DNA of 64,000 nucleotides from Dankookia rubra (GTDB lineage: Bacteria; Pseudomonadota; Alphaproteobacteria; Acetobacterales; Acetobacteraceae). Location of the stretch: NCBI RefSeq assembly GCF_004355005.1, contig NZ_SMSJ01000022.1, positions 17,025 to 81,024 on the forward strand. The letters are read 5' to 3'. The translations under genes and the position numbers were made by a program. Shown here piece by piece: positions 17,184 through 26,249 of the stretch. Numbering within the stretch: position 1 is the first letter of the stretch; each line of letters begins with the position of its first letter. Under the pieces are notes generated by a model. It was not told the origin of the DNA. It did not search any database and saw nothing but the letters and a program-made list of their open reading frames with translations.

Positions 17184-18107
17184 TCAATCCCCGGCCGGCT
17201 CCGCCAGCGGGTGGTGCGCCTCGACCAGCGCCTTCAGCCGTTCCTCCAGCACCTTGGTATAGACCTGCGTGGTGGCGATGTCGGCATGGCCGAGCAGCAC
17301 CTGCAGGCTGCGCAGGTCGGCGCCGCGGCCCAGCAGGTGGCTGGCGAAGGAATGCCGCAGGACATGCGGGCTGACCCGGTCCGGGTCGATCCCGGCCGCC
17401 AGCGCCGCATCCTTCAGCAGCAGCCCCAGCGCCTGCCGGGTCATATGGCCGGAGGCCCCGCGCGCCGGGAAGAGCCAGCGCAGCGCCTGCGGGCCGGTCG
17501 CCGACTTCCGGCCGGTCCCGGCCAGCGCCTCCCGCGCCGCCACCACCGCGGCCCGGGCGCGGTTCGAGACCGGCACCAGCCGCTCCCGCCCGCCCTTGCC
17601 GCGCACCGCCACCAGCGGCGCATCCGGCCGCAGCGCCGAGGCGGGCAGCGCCACCAGCTCGCTGGCCCGGAGGCCGGAGCAATAGAGCAGCTCGACCGCC
17701 GCCGCCGCCTGGGGGCCGCGATGGCCGGGCAGGGCGGCGGCGCCGGCCAGCAGCGTCTCCACCTCGGCCTCGGTGATCGCCTTGGGCAGGCTGGCCGCGG
17801 CCTTGGGTCCCGCCAGCAGCTCGGTCGGGTCGTCCGGGCGGATGCCCTCGCGGGCCAGGAAGCGGAAGAATTGCCTGAGCGCCGAAAGCCGCCGCGCCGC
17901 GGTGCGCGGGCGCAGGCCGAGATCGGTCAGCCGCCGCAGATAGGCGCCCAGCACCTCGGCCCCGGCCTCCGCCGGCGCCGCGCCGGCCTGGGCGCAGAAG
18001 CCGAAAAAATCGACCAGGTCGGCATTGTAGGCCGCCAGCGTGTTGCGGGCGGCGCCACGCTCGGCCGCCAGCATTTCCAGGAAGGCTTCCAGGTGGCGGC
18101 CGGCCAA
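17184..18107 (-). CDS. xerD: site-specific tyrosine recombinase XerD
   Basis: A 307-residue tyrosine recombinase of normal XerD length. N-terminal SAM-like core-binding domain (NTLAAYNADLVDFFGF, RTAARRLSALRQFFRFLA), then the catalytic domain with all six residues: R147 (YCSGLRASE), K171 (VRGKGGRE), H248 and R251 (SPHVLRHSFASHLL), H274 (LLGHADIATT) and nucleophile Y283. XerD works with XerC at dif to resolve chromosome dimers. The place beside aroKB and the full catalytic set support the housekeeping enzyme rather than a phage integrase. The small membrane-protein gene 23 bp upstream is probably in the same transcript. Confidence 0.9.
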   Translation of the reverse strand: MAGRHLEAFLEMLAAERGAARNTLAAYNADLVDFFGFCAQAGAAPAEAGAEVLGAYLRRLTDLGLRPRTAARRLSALRQFFRFLAREGIRPDDPTELLAGPKAAASLPKAITEAEVETLLAGAAALPGHRGPQAAAAVELLYCSGLRASELVALPASALRPDAPLVAVRGKGGRERLVPVSNRARAAVVAAREALAGTGRKSATGPQALRWLFPARGASGHMTRQALGLLLKDAALAAGIDPDRVSPHVLRHSFASHLLGRGADLRSLQVLLGHADIATTQVYTKVLEERLKALVEAHHPLAEPAGD

Positions 18108-18130
18108 GATGGTCCCCCTGGGGTTGGGGG

Positions 18131-18277
18131 CTAGCGGGTCTGGAACCGGTCGTTGGGCACCACCCGCTCCACCGGCTTGGGGGACACGTCGGGCGGGAAG
18201 GCCCCGACCACGACCAGCCCCACCGCGACCAGGGCGAGCAGGATCGCGGCGAGCAGCAATACGGGCCTACGGAACAT
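18131..18277 (-). CDS. small single-pass membrane protein (48 aa)
   Basis: A 48-residue open frame between xerD and aroKB. It begins MFRRPVLLLAAILLALVAVG, one membrane helix of about 22 residues with a positive N-terminus, then a polar tail (PPDVSPKPVERVVPNDRFQTR). Start ATG 18277 lies 51 bp from the divergent aroKB start, and the stop is 23 bp before xerD, so it sits as the first gene of a two-gene unit. The Pro-rich tail and conserved placement argue that it is real. Function unknown. Confidence 0.6.
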   Translation of the reverse strand: MFRRPVLLLAAILLALVAVGLVVVGAFPPDVSPKPVERVVPNDRFQTR

Positions 18278-18327
18278 TGCGGGCGGGGTCCTCGCGCGGA
18301 AGCCGCGGTGTGCTAGCCTTGGGAACC

Positions 18328-20115
18328 GTGTCACGCAACATCGCCACCGCCTGTGCATCGTCCGGCCCGGCGCCCGCCCCCGCCCCGGGGGCGCCCGCCG
18401 GTCCCGCTGCCGGGCTTCCCGCCGCCGCCCCGCCCGATTGGGCGGCGGATGCGCCGCGCCCGGCCGCCAGCACCTGGCTGCAGGGCCGCAGCGTCGTGCT
18501 CGTCGGCATGCCGGGATCGGGCAAGTCCTCCATCGGCCGGCGGCTGGCGCTGCGGCTCGGCCTGCCCTTCCTCGACGCCGATACCGAGATCGAGGCGGCG
18601 GCCGGCCTGCCGATCACCGAGATCTTCTCCCGCTACGGGGAGCTGCATTTCAGGGATGGGGAGCGCCGGGTGATCACCCGGCTGCTGGCCGGCCCGCCGG
18701 TGGTGCTGGCGACCGGCGGCGGCGCCTTCGCCGACGACCGCACCCGGGCGGCGATCCGCCGGTCGGGGGCCATCTCCGTCTGGCTGCGCTGCCGGCTGCC
18801 GGTGCTGATGCGCCGGGTGGCGGGCCGTGATCATCGGCCGATGTTCCTGAACGCCGACCCCGCGGAGGTGCTCCAGCGGCTGATGACGGCGCGCCACCCC
18901 CTCTATGCCGAGGCCGACCTGGTGATCCAGTGCAGCGATGAGAGCCCCGATTCCACCACCCGCCGGGTGCAGGAGGCGCTGGAAGGCTGGGCGCCGCCGG
19001 CCCGGCTGCCGGTGACCTTGGGGGAGCGCAGCTACGACATCGTGGTCGGCGAGGGCCTGCTGGAACGCGCCGGCGCGCTGCTGGCCCCCGTGCTGCCGGC
19101 CCGGCGCGTGGTGATCGTGACCGACGAGAATGTCGCGCCGCTGCACCTGCCGGCGCTGCGGGCGGGGCTGGAGGAGGCGGGCTTCTCGACCCTCGCCGAG
19201 ATCGTCGTGCCGGCCGGCGAGGCCAGCAAGAACTTCGCCGTGCTGCAGTCGGTGCTGGAACAGATGCTGGGCGCCGGGGCCGACCGCCGCACCACGGTGG
19301 TGGCGCTCGGCGGCGGGGTGGTCGGCGACCTCGCCGGTTTTGCCGCCGCCGTCGCGCTGCGCGGCCTGCCCTTCGTGCAGGTGCCGACCAGCCTGCTGGC
19401 CCAGGTGGACAGCAGCGTCGGCGGCAAGACCGGGATCAACCTTTCGCTCGGCAAGAACCTGGTCGGCGCCTTTCACCAGCCGCGCATCGTGCTGGCCGAC
19501 ATGGCGACGCTGCGCACCCTGCCGCCGCGGGAACTCCGCGCCGGCTACGGCGAGGTCGCCAAGCACGGCCTGCTGTCGGGCGAGACGCTGTGGCGCTGGT
19601 GCGAGGCGAATGGCCCGGCGCTGGTCGCCGGCGATGCCGGGTGCCAGGGCCATGCCGTGCTGGAGAGCTGCCGGCTGAAGTCCGCCGTGGTCGCCGGCGA
19701 CGAGCGGGAGGAGAGCGCCGAGGGTGGCCGCGCCCTGCTCAACCTCGGCCATACCTTCGGCCATGCGCTGGAATCGGAGAGCGGCTATGGCGGCCTCGTG
19801 CTGCACGGGGAGGCGGTGGGCGTCGGCCTCGGCCTCGCCGCGGCGCTCTCGGCCCGGCTCGGCCAGTGCAGCCAGGAACTGCCGGGGCGGGTGATCTCCC
19901 ACCTCGAGGCCTGCGGCATGCCGGCGCGGATCCGCGACCTGCCGCGCACCTATTCCACCGCCGCGCTGCTGGGGCGGATGCGGAAGGACAAGAAGGTGCG
20001 CGACGGGGCGCTCCGCTTCGTCCTGCTGCGCGGCCCGGGCGAGGCCTTCACCGCCGGCGACGTGCCGGTGGCGATGGTCGAGAGCCTGCTGCGGGACGAG
20101 GGGGCGGAAGCGTAG
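18328..20115 (+). CDS. aroKB: fused shikimate kinase / 3-dehydroquinate synthase
   Basis: One 595-residue frame coding two shikimate-pathway enzymes. Residues 1-48 are a Pro/Ala-rich tail. Residues about 50-222 are AroK: P-loop VGMPGSGKSSIGR, FLDADTEIEAAAG, the Arg of RYGELHFRDGE, VLATGGGAF and the lid GRDHRPMF. Residues about 230-590 are AroB: VTDENVAPLH, PAGEASKNF, VVALGGGVVGDLAGF, VPTSLLAQVDSSVGGKTGIN, GYGEVAKHGLL and LNLGHTFGHALE, covering NAD- and metal-binding residues. No stop or frameshift lies between the halves. Start GTG 18328 follows GGGAA. Fusions of this kind are known in acetic acid bacteria and relatives. Confidence 0.93.
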   Translation: MSRNIATACASSGPAPAPAPGAPAGPAAGLPAAAPPDWAADAPRPAASTWLQGRSVVLVGMPGSGKSSIGRRLALRLGLPFLDADTEIEAAAGLPITEIFSRYGELHFRDGERRVITRLLAGPPVVLATGGGAFADDRTRAAIRRSGAISVWLRCRLPVLMRRVAGRDHRPMFLNADPAEVLQRLMTARHPLYAEADLVIQCSDESPDSTTRRVQEALEGWAPPARLPVTLGERSYDIVVGEGLLERAGALLAPVLPARRVVIVTDENVAPLHLPALRAGLEEAGFSTLAEIVVPAGEASKNFAVLQSVLEQMLGAGADRRTTVVALGGGVVGDLAGFAAAVALRGLPFVQVPTSLLAQVDSSVGGKTGINLSLGKNLVGAFHQPRIVLADMATLRTLPPRELRAGYGEVAKHGLLSGETLWRWCEANGPALVAGDAGCQGHAVLESCRLKSAVVAGDEREESAEGGRALLNLGHTFGHALESESGYGGLVLHGEAVGVGLGLAAALSARLGQCSQELPGRVISHLEACGMPARIRDLPRTYSTAALLGRMRKDKKVRDGALRFVLLRGPGEAFTAGDVPVAMVESLLRDEGAEA

Positions 20116-20187
20116 GCGGCGCCTGCGGCTTACCCCGCGCCCGGCAACCGCGTAGCCTCCCGCGCAGACCGCGCGAGAGCCCCCCGC

Positions 20188-22032
20188 ATGACCCCCGCCC
20201 GCCACCCGCTCGACCCGCTGACCCCCGACGAGATCCGCCAGGCCGCCGCGCTGGTCCGCGGCGCGCACGACCTCGGGCCTGGGATGATGTTCGAGACGAT
20301 CACCCTCGACGAGCCCGCGAAGGAGGCCGTGCGCGATTTCCGCCCCGGCGGTCCCGTCCCCCGCCGCGCCTTCGTCTGCGCCTTCGACCGCACCGACGGC
20401 CGGGTCTTCGAGGCCCGGCTCGACCTCGCCGCCGGCACGGTGCTCGACTGGCGCCATGTCCCCGGCGTCCGCCCGCGCATCCTGATCGACGACGTCCTGC
20501 TGGTCGGCCGCGTCGCGCGGGCCGACCCGCGCTTCGTCGCCGCCCTGGCGAAGCGCGGCATCACCGAGATCGACCGGGTCCAGGTGGACCCCTGGTCGGC
20601 CGGCAATTACGGCCTGCCGGACGAGGAAGGGCGGCGCATCTCGCACACCTTCTGCTGGCTGCGGTCATCGCCCGACGACAACGGCTATGCGCATCCGATC
20701 GAGGGGCTCTGCGCCGTCATCGACCTCGACCGCGCCGAGGTGCTGCGGATCGACGACCACGGCGTGGCGGAGGTCCCGGCGGCCGACCGCAACTACGCCG
20801 CCAAGTTCCGCGACCGCTTCCGCGACGACATCCGCCCGCTCGAGATCACCCAGCCCGAGGGGCCGAGCTTCAGGGTCGAGGGCAACGAGGTCGCCTGGCA
20901 GAAATGGCGCTTCCGCGTCGGCTTCAACGCCCGCGAAGGACTGGTGCTGCATGCCCTGGGCTACGAGGATGCCGGCCGGCTGCGCCCGGTGCTGCACCGC
21001 GCCGCGCTGTCCGAGATGGTGGTGCCCTACGCCCATCCCGGCGGCGGGCATTTCCGCAAGAACGCCTTCGACGTCGGCGAATACGGCATCGGCGTGCTGG
21101 CGAATTCGCTGACGCTGGGCTGCGACTGCCTGGGCGTCATCCGCTACTTCGATGCCTGGCTGGCCGACAGCAAGGGCGACCCCTATTGCATAAAAAGCGC
21201 CATCTGCCTGCATGAGGAAGACCACGGCATCCTCTGGAAGCACACCGACCTCTTCACCGGCAAGGTCGAGGTGCGGCGCGCCCGGCGGCTGGTGATCTCC
21301 TCCATCTCGACGATCGGCAACTACGAATACGGCTCCTTCTGGTACCTGCACCAGGACGGCTCGGTCCATTTCGAGATGAAGGCGACCGGCATCATGAACA
21401 CCGCCGGGCTGCGGCCAGGCGAGCAGCCGCGCTTCGGCAGCATCGTCGCCCCCGGCGTCCAGGCGCACTACCACCAGCACGTCTTCAACATGCGGCTCGA
21501 CATGGACGTGGACGGCACGCCGAACCGGGTGGTCGAGGTCGATACCGTCGCCCTGCCCGAGGGTCCGGACAACCCGCACGGCAATGCCTTCACCCTGCGC
21601 GAGACGGTGCTGGCGAGCGAGCTTCGCGCCCAGCGCAACGTCGACTTCGCTGCCGCCCGCGGCTGGCGGGTCGAGAGCACCGCGGCGCGCAACGCGCTCG
21701 GTCAGCCGACCGCCTACCGGCTGGTTGTGCAGAACCCGCTGCCGACCTTCTCGAGCCCCGCGGCCAGCGTCACCCGCCGCGCCGCCTTCATGACGAAGCA
21801 GCTCTGGGTGACGGCCTTCGACCCGGAGGAGCTGCACGCCGCCGGCCGCTACCCCAACCAGAGCCGCGGCGGCGAGGGGCTGCCCGCCTGGACCGCGGCC
21901 GACCGGCCGCTCGACGGCGCCGACCTCGTGCTCTGGCACAGCTTCGGGCTGCACCCGGAGGGGTTCTTCGCCGAGAACCCGGCGCTCGACGTGCCGCCGG
22001 CGCGCAGCGCGACGAGCTGCTGCGTGGACTGA
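20188..22032 (+). CDS. tynA: copper-containing primary amine oxidase
   Basis: A 614-residue quinoprotein amine oxidase that oxidises primary amines to aldehydes with release of ammonia and hydrogen peroxide. The topaquinone-forming Tyr lies in STIGNYEYGSFWY. The catalytic base Asp is in NAFDVGEYG, before LANSLTLGCDCLG. Copper ligands include the HYHQHVFNMRLDMDVDG histidines and a later His (the candidate is in LWHSFGLHP). The residue before Phe-Asp is Ala rather than the gate Tyr of some relatives, which may widen the active site. No signal peptide, so probably cytosolic. Starts at ATG 20188 after GAGAG. Confidence 0.92.
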   Translation: MTPARHPLDPLTPDEIRQAAALVRGAHDLGPGMMFETITLDEPAKEAVRDFRPGGPVPRRAFVCAFDRTDGRVFEARLDLAAGTVLDWRHVPGVRPRILIDDVLLVGRVARADPRFVAALAKRGITEIDRVQVDPWSAGNYGLPDEEGRRISHTFCWLRSSPDDNGYAHPIEGLCAVIDLDRAEVLRIDDHGVAEVPAADRNYAAKFRDRFRDDIRPLEITQPEGPSFRVEGNEVAWQKWRFRVGFNAREGLVLHALGYEDAGRLRPVLHRAALSEMVVPYAHPGGGHFRKNAFDVGEYGIGVLANSLTLGCDCLGVIRYFDAWLADSKGDPYCIKSAICLHEEDHGILWKHTDLFTGKVEVRRARRLVISSISTIGNYEYGSFWYLHQDGSVHFEMKATGIMNTAGLRPGEQPRFGSIVAPGVQAHYHQHVFNMRLDMDVDGTPNRVVEVDTVALPEGPDNPHGNAFTLRETVLASELRAQRNVDFAAARGWRVESTAARNALGQPTAYRLVVQNPLPTFSSPAASVTRRAAFMTKQLWVTAFDPEELHAAGRYPNQSRGGEGLPAWTAADRPLDGADLVLWHSFGLHPEGFFAENPALDVPPARSATSCCVD

Positions 22033-22096
22033 CGCGGTCGGCAATTCGGCGGCAATGTCGCGGCGAGCCGGGCCGGACGAAAGATGGCGGCAGCGG

Positions 22097-22119
22097 CTCC
22101 GGCAACCCATATGCCGGAG
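22097..22119 (+). terminator. hairpin after the amine oxidase gene
   Basis: CTCCGGCA at 22097-22104 pairs fully with TGCCGGAG at 22112-22119 around a 7-nt loop, 64 bp after the amine oxidase stop and 53 bp before the kinase ATG. Could terminate the first gene or lie in the leader of the second. Confidence 0.5.
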
Positions 22120-22172
22120 CCGTGTTTCGGTTCGGTATTGACGCAGGCCGGCCTGGCCGGGTTCACAACCAC

Positions 22173-24155
22173 ATGTCCGTGATAATTTCCGAGGTCCCAG
22201 AGCGTGGCGCCCAGCCAGCCACCGAGGCCTTCCTCGCCGGTGGCGGGGAGCTCGGCGCGCGGCTGCGCGCGATGGACTGGGCCGCCACCCCGCTCGGCCC
22301 TGCCGGCGCCTGGCCGACGGCGCTGAAGACGCTCGTCGCCGTCATGCTCGGCGCCCGCCAGCCGATGTTCGTCGCCTGGGGGCCGGAGCGGACCATGCTC
22401 TACAACGACGGCTACGCCACCATCTGCGGCGCCCGCCACCCGGCCGCGCTCGGCCGGCGCTTCCGCGAGGTCTGGTTCGACATCCTCGACGATGTCGAGC
22501 CGATCCTCGAGCGCGCCTTCGCCGGGGAAGGCACGCATATGGACGACATCGCCCTGCTGATGCACCGCAACGGCTATCCGGAGGAGACCCGGTTCTCCTT
22601 CTCCTATACCCCCGTGCGCGACGACACGGGCGCGGTCGCCGGCATGTTCTGCGCCTGCACCGAGACCACCGGCCGGGTCATGGCCGAGCGCCGGCAGGAA
22701 TTCCGTCTCGGCCTCGAAGCCCGGCTGCGCGAGCTGGCCGAGCCGCGCGCCGTCATGGCGACCGCCGCCGCGGCGCTGGCCGCGCATCTCGGCTGCGACC
22801 GCGCCGGCTATGCCGAGGTCCACCCCGACGGGCAGCACTTCACGGTGGAGGGCGAGTGGTGCGGGCCCGGCGTGCCGAGCCTCGCCGGCCAGCAGCGGCT
22901 GGAGGATTATGACCCGGCGCTGATCGCCGAGCTGCGCGCCGGCCGAACCATCGCGGTGGCCGATGCCCGGGACGATCCGCTGACCGTCGGCCGGTCGACG
23001 GCCGCGAGCTTCCGCGCCGCCGCGGTGCGCGCCGCGGTGACCGTGCCGCTGGTCAAGGCGGGCCGCTTCGCCGCCTCGCTCTTCGTCCACCGCGCGGCGC
23101 CGCGGCGCTGGACCCAGGAAGACCTGGTGCTGGTGCAGGAGGTGGCGGAGCGCACCTGGGGCGCGGTCGGCCGCGCCCGGGCCGAGGCCGCGCTGCGGGC
23201 GAGCGAGGCGCGCTGGCGCGGCCTCTTCGCGCGGATGCAGGAGGGCTTCGCGCTCTGCGAGCTGGTGCGGGACGCCGCGGGCCGCCCGGTCGATTTCCGC
23301 TACCTCGAGGTGAATGCCGCCTGGGAACACCTGACCGGCCTGCCCGCCGGCCGGGTGATCGGCCGGTTGGCCCGCGAGGTCATCCCCGGCCTCGAGCCCT
23401 ACTGGGTCGAGACCTATGCGAGGGTGATCGAGACCGGCGAGCCGGCGCATGTCGAATACCGCGTTGCCGCGCTGGACCGCTGGTTCGAGGTGCTGGCCTA
23501 CCGGACCGAGCCGGGCCGCTTCGCCGCGCTCTTCCTCAACGTCACCGACCGCAAGCGGGCCGAGGCGCGCCAGGCGCTGCTGACGCGGGAGGTCGAGCAC
23601 CGGGCGAAGAACGCGCTGGCGGTGGTGCAGTCCGTGCTGCGGCTGACCCGGGCCGAGGACCTGCCCACCTATGTCCGCGCGGTGGAGGGGCGGGTTTCCG
23701 CGCTGTCGCGGGCGCAGAGCCTGCTGGCCGACGACCACAGCGGGGGTGCCGAGCTGCGCGAGCTGCTGGCGGGCGAGCTGGCGCCCTTCCTCGCGGGACA
23801 GCGGGTCGAGCTGCACGGGCCGCCGGTGCTGCTGCCGGCGGTCGCCGCCCAGCCGGTGGCCATGGCGGTACATGAGCTGGCGACCAATGCGGTGAAGCAC
23901 GGCGCGCTGTCGGTGCCCGGCGGCCGGCTGGCGGTGCGCTGGGAGGTGCCGGACGGCCAGCCGCCGCGGCTGCGGCTGCACTGGGCGGAGGCGGGCGGGC
24001 CGGCGGTGACGGGCCCGCCGCCGCGGCGCGGCTTCGGCGGCCGGGTGCTGGACGGCACGGTGCGCGGCCAGCTCGGCGGCACGGTGGCGCTGGACTGGCA
24101 GGCGACCGGGCTGGTCTGCCGGCTGGACCTGCCGCTCGGCGCCGGGATGGGCTGA
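22173..24155 (+). CDS. PAS-GAF-PAS HWE-family sensor histidine kinase
   Basis: A 660-residue soluble sensor kinase. An N-terminal PAS domain (PMFVAWGPERTMLYNDGY) covers about 45-160, a GAF domain (VMATAAAALAAHLGCDRAGY) about 190-335, a second PAS (ARMQEGFALCELVRDAAGRP) about 345-465, and the kinase core 470-660. The H-box is EHRAKNALAVVQSVLRLTRA, the N-box HELATNAVKHGAL and the WxE element VRWEV, which define the HWE family. Such kinases often respond to light or redox cues. No membrane helix. I start at ATG 22173; a GTG 17 codons earlier is possible. No response regulator is adjacent. Confidence 0.88.
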   Translation: MSVIISEVPERGAQPATEAFLAGGGELGARLRAMDWAATPLGPAGAWPTALKTLVAVMLGARQPMFVAWGPERTMLYNDGYATICGARHPAALGRRFREVWFDILDDVEPILERAFAGEGTHMDDIALLMHRNGYPEETRFSFSYTPVRDDTGAVAGMFCACTETTGRVMAERRQEFRLGLEARLRELAEPRAVMATAAAALAAHLGCDRAGYAEVHPDGQHFTVEGEWCGPGVPSLAGQQRLEDYDPALIAELRAGRTIAVADARDDPLTVGRSTAASFRAAAVRAAVTVPLVKAGRFAASLFVHRAAPRRWTQEDLVLVQEVAERTWGAVGRARAEAALRASEARWRGLFARMQEGFALCELVRDAAGRPVDFRYLEVNAAWEHLTGLPAGRVIGRLAREVIPGLEPYWVETYARVIETGEPAHVEYRVAALDRWFEVLAYRTEPGRFAALFLNVTDRKRAEARQALLTREVEHRAKNALAVVQSVLRLTRAEDLPTYVRAVEGRVSALSRAQSLLADDHSGGAELRELLAGELAPFLAGQRVELHGPPVLLPAVAAQPVAMAVHELATNAVKHGALSVPGGRLAVRWEVPDGQPPRLRLHWAEAGGPAVTGPPPRRGFGGRVLDGTVRGQLGGTVALDWQATGLVCRLDLPLGAGMG

Positions 24156-24183
24156 GGGCCGGGCACGGCGCGTCGCCCGCGAC

Positions 24184-24198
24184 TCGGCTTCGCGCCGA
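24184..24198. terminator. small hairpin between convergent kinase genes
   Basis: TCGGC at 24184-24188 pairs with GCCGA at 24194-24198 in the 55-bp gap between two convergent genes. Only 5 bp, so support is weak. Confidence 0.3.
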
Positions 24199-24210
24199 AG
24201 GTGGGCCGCG

Positions 24211-26031
24211 TCAGCCCAGGGCAGGGCCCGCCGGCTCCAGCCCCAGCCGCAGCGTCACCCGGGTGCCGCTGCCCGCCGCGCTCTCGGTCGCCAGCTCGGC
24301 GCCGATCTGCTTGGCCAGCGCCCGGATCACCGTCGCCCCGAGCCGCCCGGCCGAGCTGCCGGCCGGCAGGCCGATGCCGCGATCGGCCACCGCGACCGCC
24401 ATGCAGCCCGCTTCCACCCAGGCTTCGAGCCGCACCGGATGCGCCGCCCCCTCGGGCCTTTCGTGCCGCAGCGCATCCGCCACCAGCTCCGACAGGATCA
24501 GCGCCAGCGGGATCGCCCGCTCGGCGTCGAGGGTCAGGTCCTCGGGCGCGGCGATGCGGATATCGGTGCCGGGCTGCTGCACCGAGGCGCCGGCCGCCAG
24601 TTCCCGCAGCATGTCGGCGAGCCGCACGCTGCGCAGGTCGGGGCTCATCTGCAGGGCGCGATGCGCCTCCGCGACCGCCTGGACCCGGGCGGTCGCGGCC
24701 TCCAGCGCCTCGCGCGCCGCCGGCTCCTCGACCCGGCCGGATTGCAGGCGCAGCAGGCCGGCGACCAGCTGCAGGCTGTTCTTGATGCGGTGCTCGGCCT
24801 CCCGCAGCAGGCGTTCCTGCGCCGCCAGCGCCTCGCGCAGCCGGTCCTCCGCCTGGTGGCGCTCCTCGATGTCGGTGCAGGTGCCGACCCAGTGGCGGAT
24901 GGTGCCGCCGGCGTCGCGCACCGGCGCCGCCCGCACGCGGTGCCAGCGGTAGGCCCCGGCCGCGGTGCTGATGCGGGCATCGGCGTCGTAGTCCGCCCCG
25001 GCCGCCAGCGCGGCGGCCCAGGCGTCGGCCAGCCGGGCGATGTCGTCGGCATGCAGCGCCGCCATCCAGCCGCTGCCGGTCAGGGCGGTCAGGCCGAGGC
25101 CGGTCAGCGCCCGCCAGCGGCGGTTGAGGTATTCCGGCACGCCTGTCGCATCGGTCTGCCAGACCAGGTGGGGCATCGCCTCGGCCAGGGTGCGGAAGCG
25201 GTCCTCGCTGGCCAGCAGGCCGAGCTCGGCCTGGCGCCGCAACTCGATATCCGTGTTGGCGCCGATCCATTCGAGGATGCGCCCGGCGGCATCGCGCCGC
25301 GGCACCGCGCGCGCCGCGGTCCAACGCCAGCCGCCATCGGGCCGGCCGAGGCGGTACTCGGCCTCGTAGGCCTCGCCGCCGGCGATCGCCGCCAGCCAGC
25401 GGCTGCGGACCCGCGCCTGGTCCTCCGGATGGATTGCCGCCAGCCAGCCGAGGCCGGCGGAGTCGGCCGGGCCCTGGCCGGTCAGCCCGTCCCAGCCGGT
25501 CGCCTCGCGGATCGCGCCGTCCGGCCCGGCGATCCAGACCGCCAGCGAGCCGGCTTCGACCAGGGCGCGGTAGCGGGCCGCCTGAGCCTCCCGCAGGGTG
25601 ACGTCGCGCAGCAGCACCAGCACGCCGGCGATGGCGCCGCCGCCGCCGCGCACCGCCGAGAGCTCGGCATCCCAGAGCCGCGGCGGCTGGTCCGCCGGGC
25701 CGGGCGCCTCGGCCTCGGGGCCGAGCGGCAGGGGCATGGCCTCGGCCCGGCAGGCCTCGCCGGTGCCGTGCACCTGGTCGAGCGCCGCGAGGCTGGTCGG
25801 GCCGAGCGCCGGGAAGGCCTCGGCCGCCCGGCGGTCGACCAGCACCGCCTCGTCCCGGCCGGTGGCGGCGAGGAAGGCGGCATTCACGTAGCGGATTCGG
25901 TGGGCCGGGCCCTGCAGCACCGCGACCGCCATGGGCGAGGCCCCGGCGAAGCCGCGGATGCAATCGATGTCGGGCAGGTCGGGCCGGCCATCCTCGGGCA
26001 TGGTCGCTATCCCCCCGGGTCCGGCATCCAT
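24211..26031 (-). CDS. multi-PAS HisKA_2-type sensor kinase with altered N-box
   Basis: A 606-residue soluble sensor kinase with three or four PAS/PAC repeats between about 20 and 385 (for example PMAVAVLQGPAHRIRYVNAA, MPHLVWQTDATGVPEYLNRR and WHRVRAAPVRDAGGTIRHW) and a HisKA_2/HATPase core. The H-box is EAEHRIKNSLQLVAGLLRLQ. The N-box reads SELVADALRHE, with Asp where the Mg-ATP-binding Asn normally sits. G-boxes are present (VADRGIGLPAG, GLGATVIRAL-like GRLGATVIRALAKQIGA). Two start Met lie 10 codons apart. It converges with the HWE kinase at 22173-24155 and is divergent from DUF2889. Confidence 0.85.
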   Translation of the reverse strand: MDAGPGGIATMPEDGRPDLPDIDCIRGFAGASPMAVAVLQGPAHRIRYVNAAFLAATGRDEAVLVDRRAAEAFPALGPTSLAALDQVHGTGEACRAEAMPLPLGPEAEAPGPADQPPRLWDAELSAVRGGGGAIAGVLVLLRDVTLREAQAARYRALVEAGSLAVWIAGPDGAIREATGWDGLTGQGPADSAGLGWLAAIHPEDQARVRSRWLAAIAGGEAYEAEYRLGRPDGGWRWTAARAVPRRDAAGRILEWIGANTDIELRRQAELGLLASEDRFRTLAEAMPHLVWQTDATGVPEYLNRRWRALTGLGLTALTGSGWMAALHADDIARLADAWAAALAAGADYDADARISTAAGAYRWHRVRAAPVRDAGGTIRHWVGTCTDIEERHQAEDRLREALAAQERLLREAEHRIKNSLQLVAGLLRLQSGRVEEPAAREALEAATARVQAVAEAHRALQMSPDLRSVRLADMLRELAAGASVQQPGTDIRIAAPEDLTLDAERAIPLALILSELVADALRHERPEGAAHPVRLEAWVEAGCMAVAVADRGIGLPAGSSAGRLGATVIRALAKQIGAELATESAAGSGTRVTLRLGLEPAGPALG

Positions 26032-26044
26032 CTGGGAACCATTA

Positions 26045-26061
26045 GCGGATGGTATATCCGC
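26045..26061. promoter_or_regulatory. palindrome in divergent promoter region
   Basis: GCGGAT at 26045-26050 and ATCCGC at 26056-26061 form an inverted repeat around GGTAT, 14 bp upstream of the kinase start and within the 218-bp divergent region with DUF2889. Operator-like by position only; no known box recognised. Confidence 0.35.
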
Positions 26062-26249
26062 CTACGATGGGGGAAGCGGTCGAGTGCCGATCACAGGGCG
26101 GAGAATAGGCTTCGCCGGCGCCCGCCAGGCGTCACGTGCCGCACCGCCGCAGGGCTGATCCACGCCCGGCGGTGGTTCAACGCCGATCGAAAGCAGGCTA
26201 GGCAGTTGGTCGACCGTCCTGACCGCCCCGCCATCCGGAGCCCGACCGC

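Noticed and set aside
17184-18107. Phage or integrative-element integrase
   Set aside because: The length, complete XerD catalytic set and housekeeping neighbours fit chromosomal XerD; no tRNA, attachment repeats or phage genes are present.
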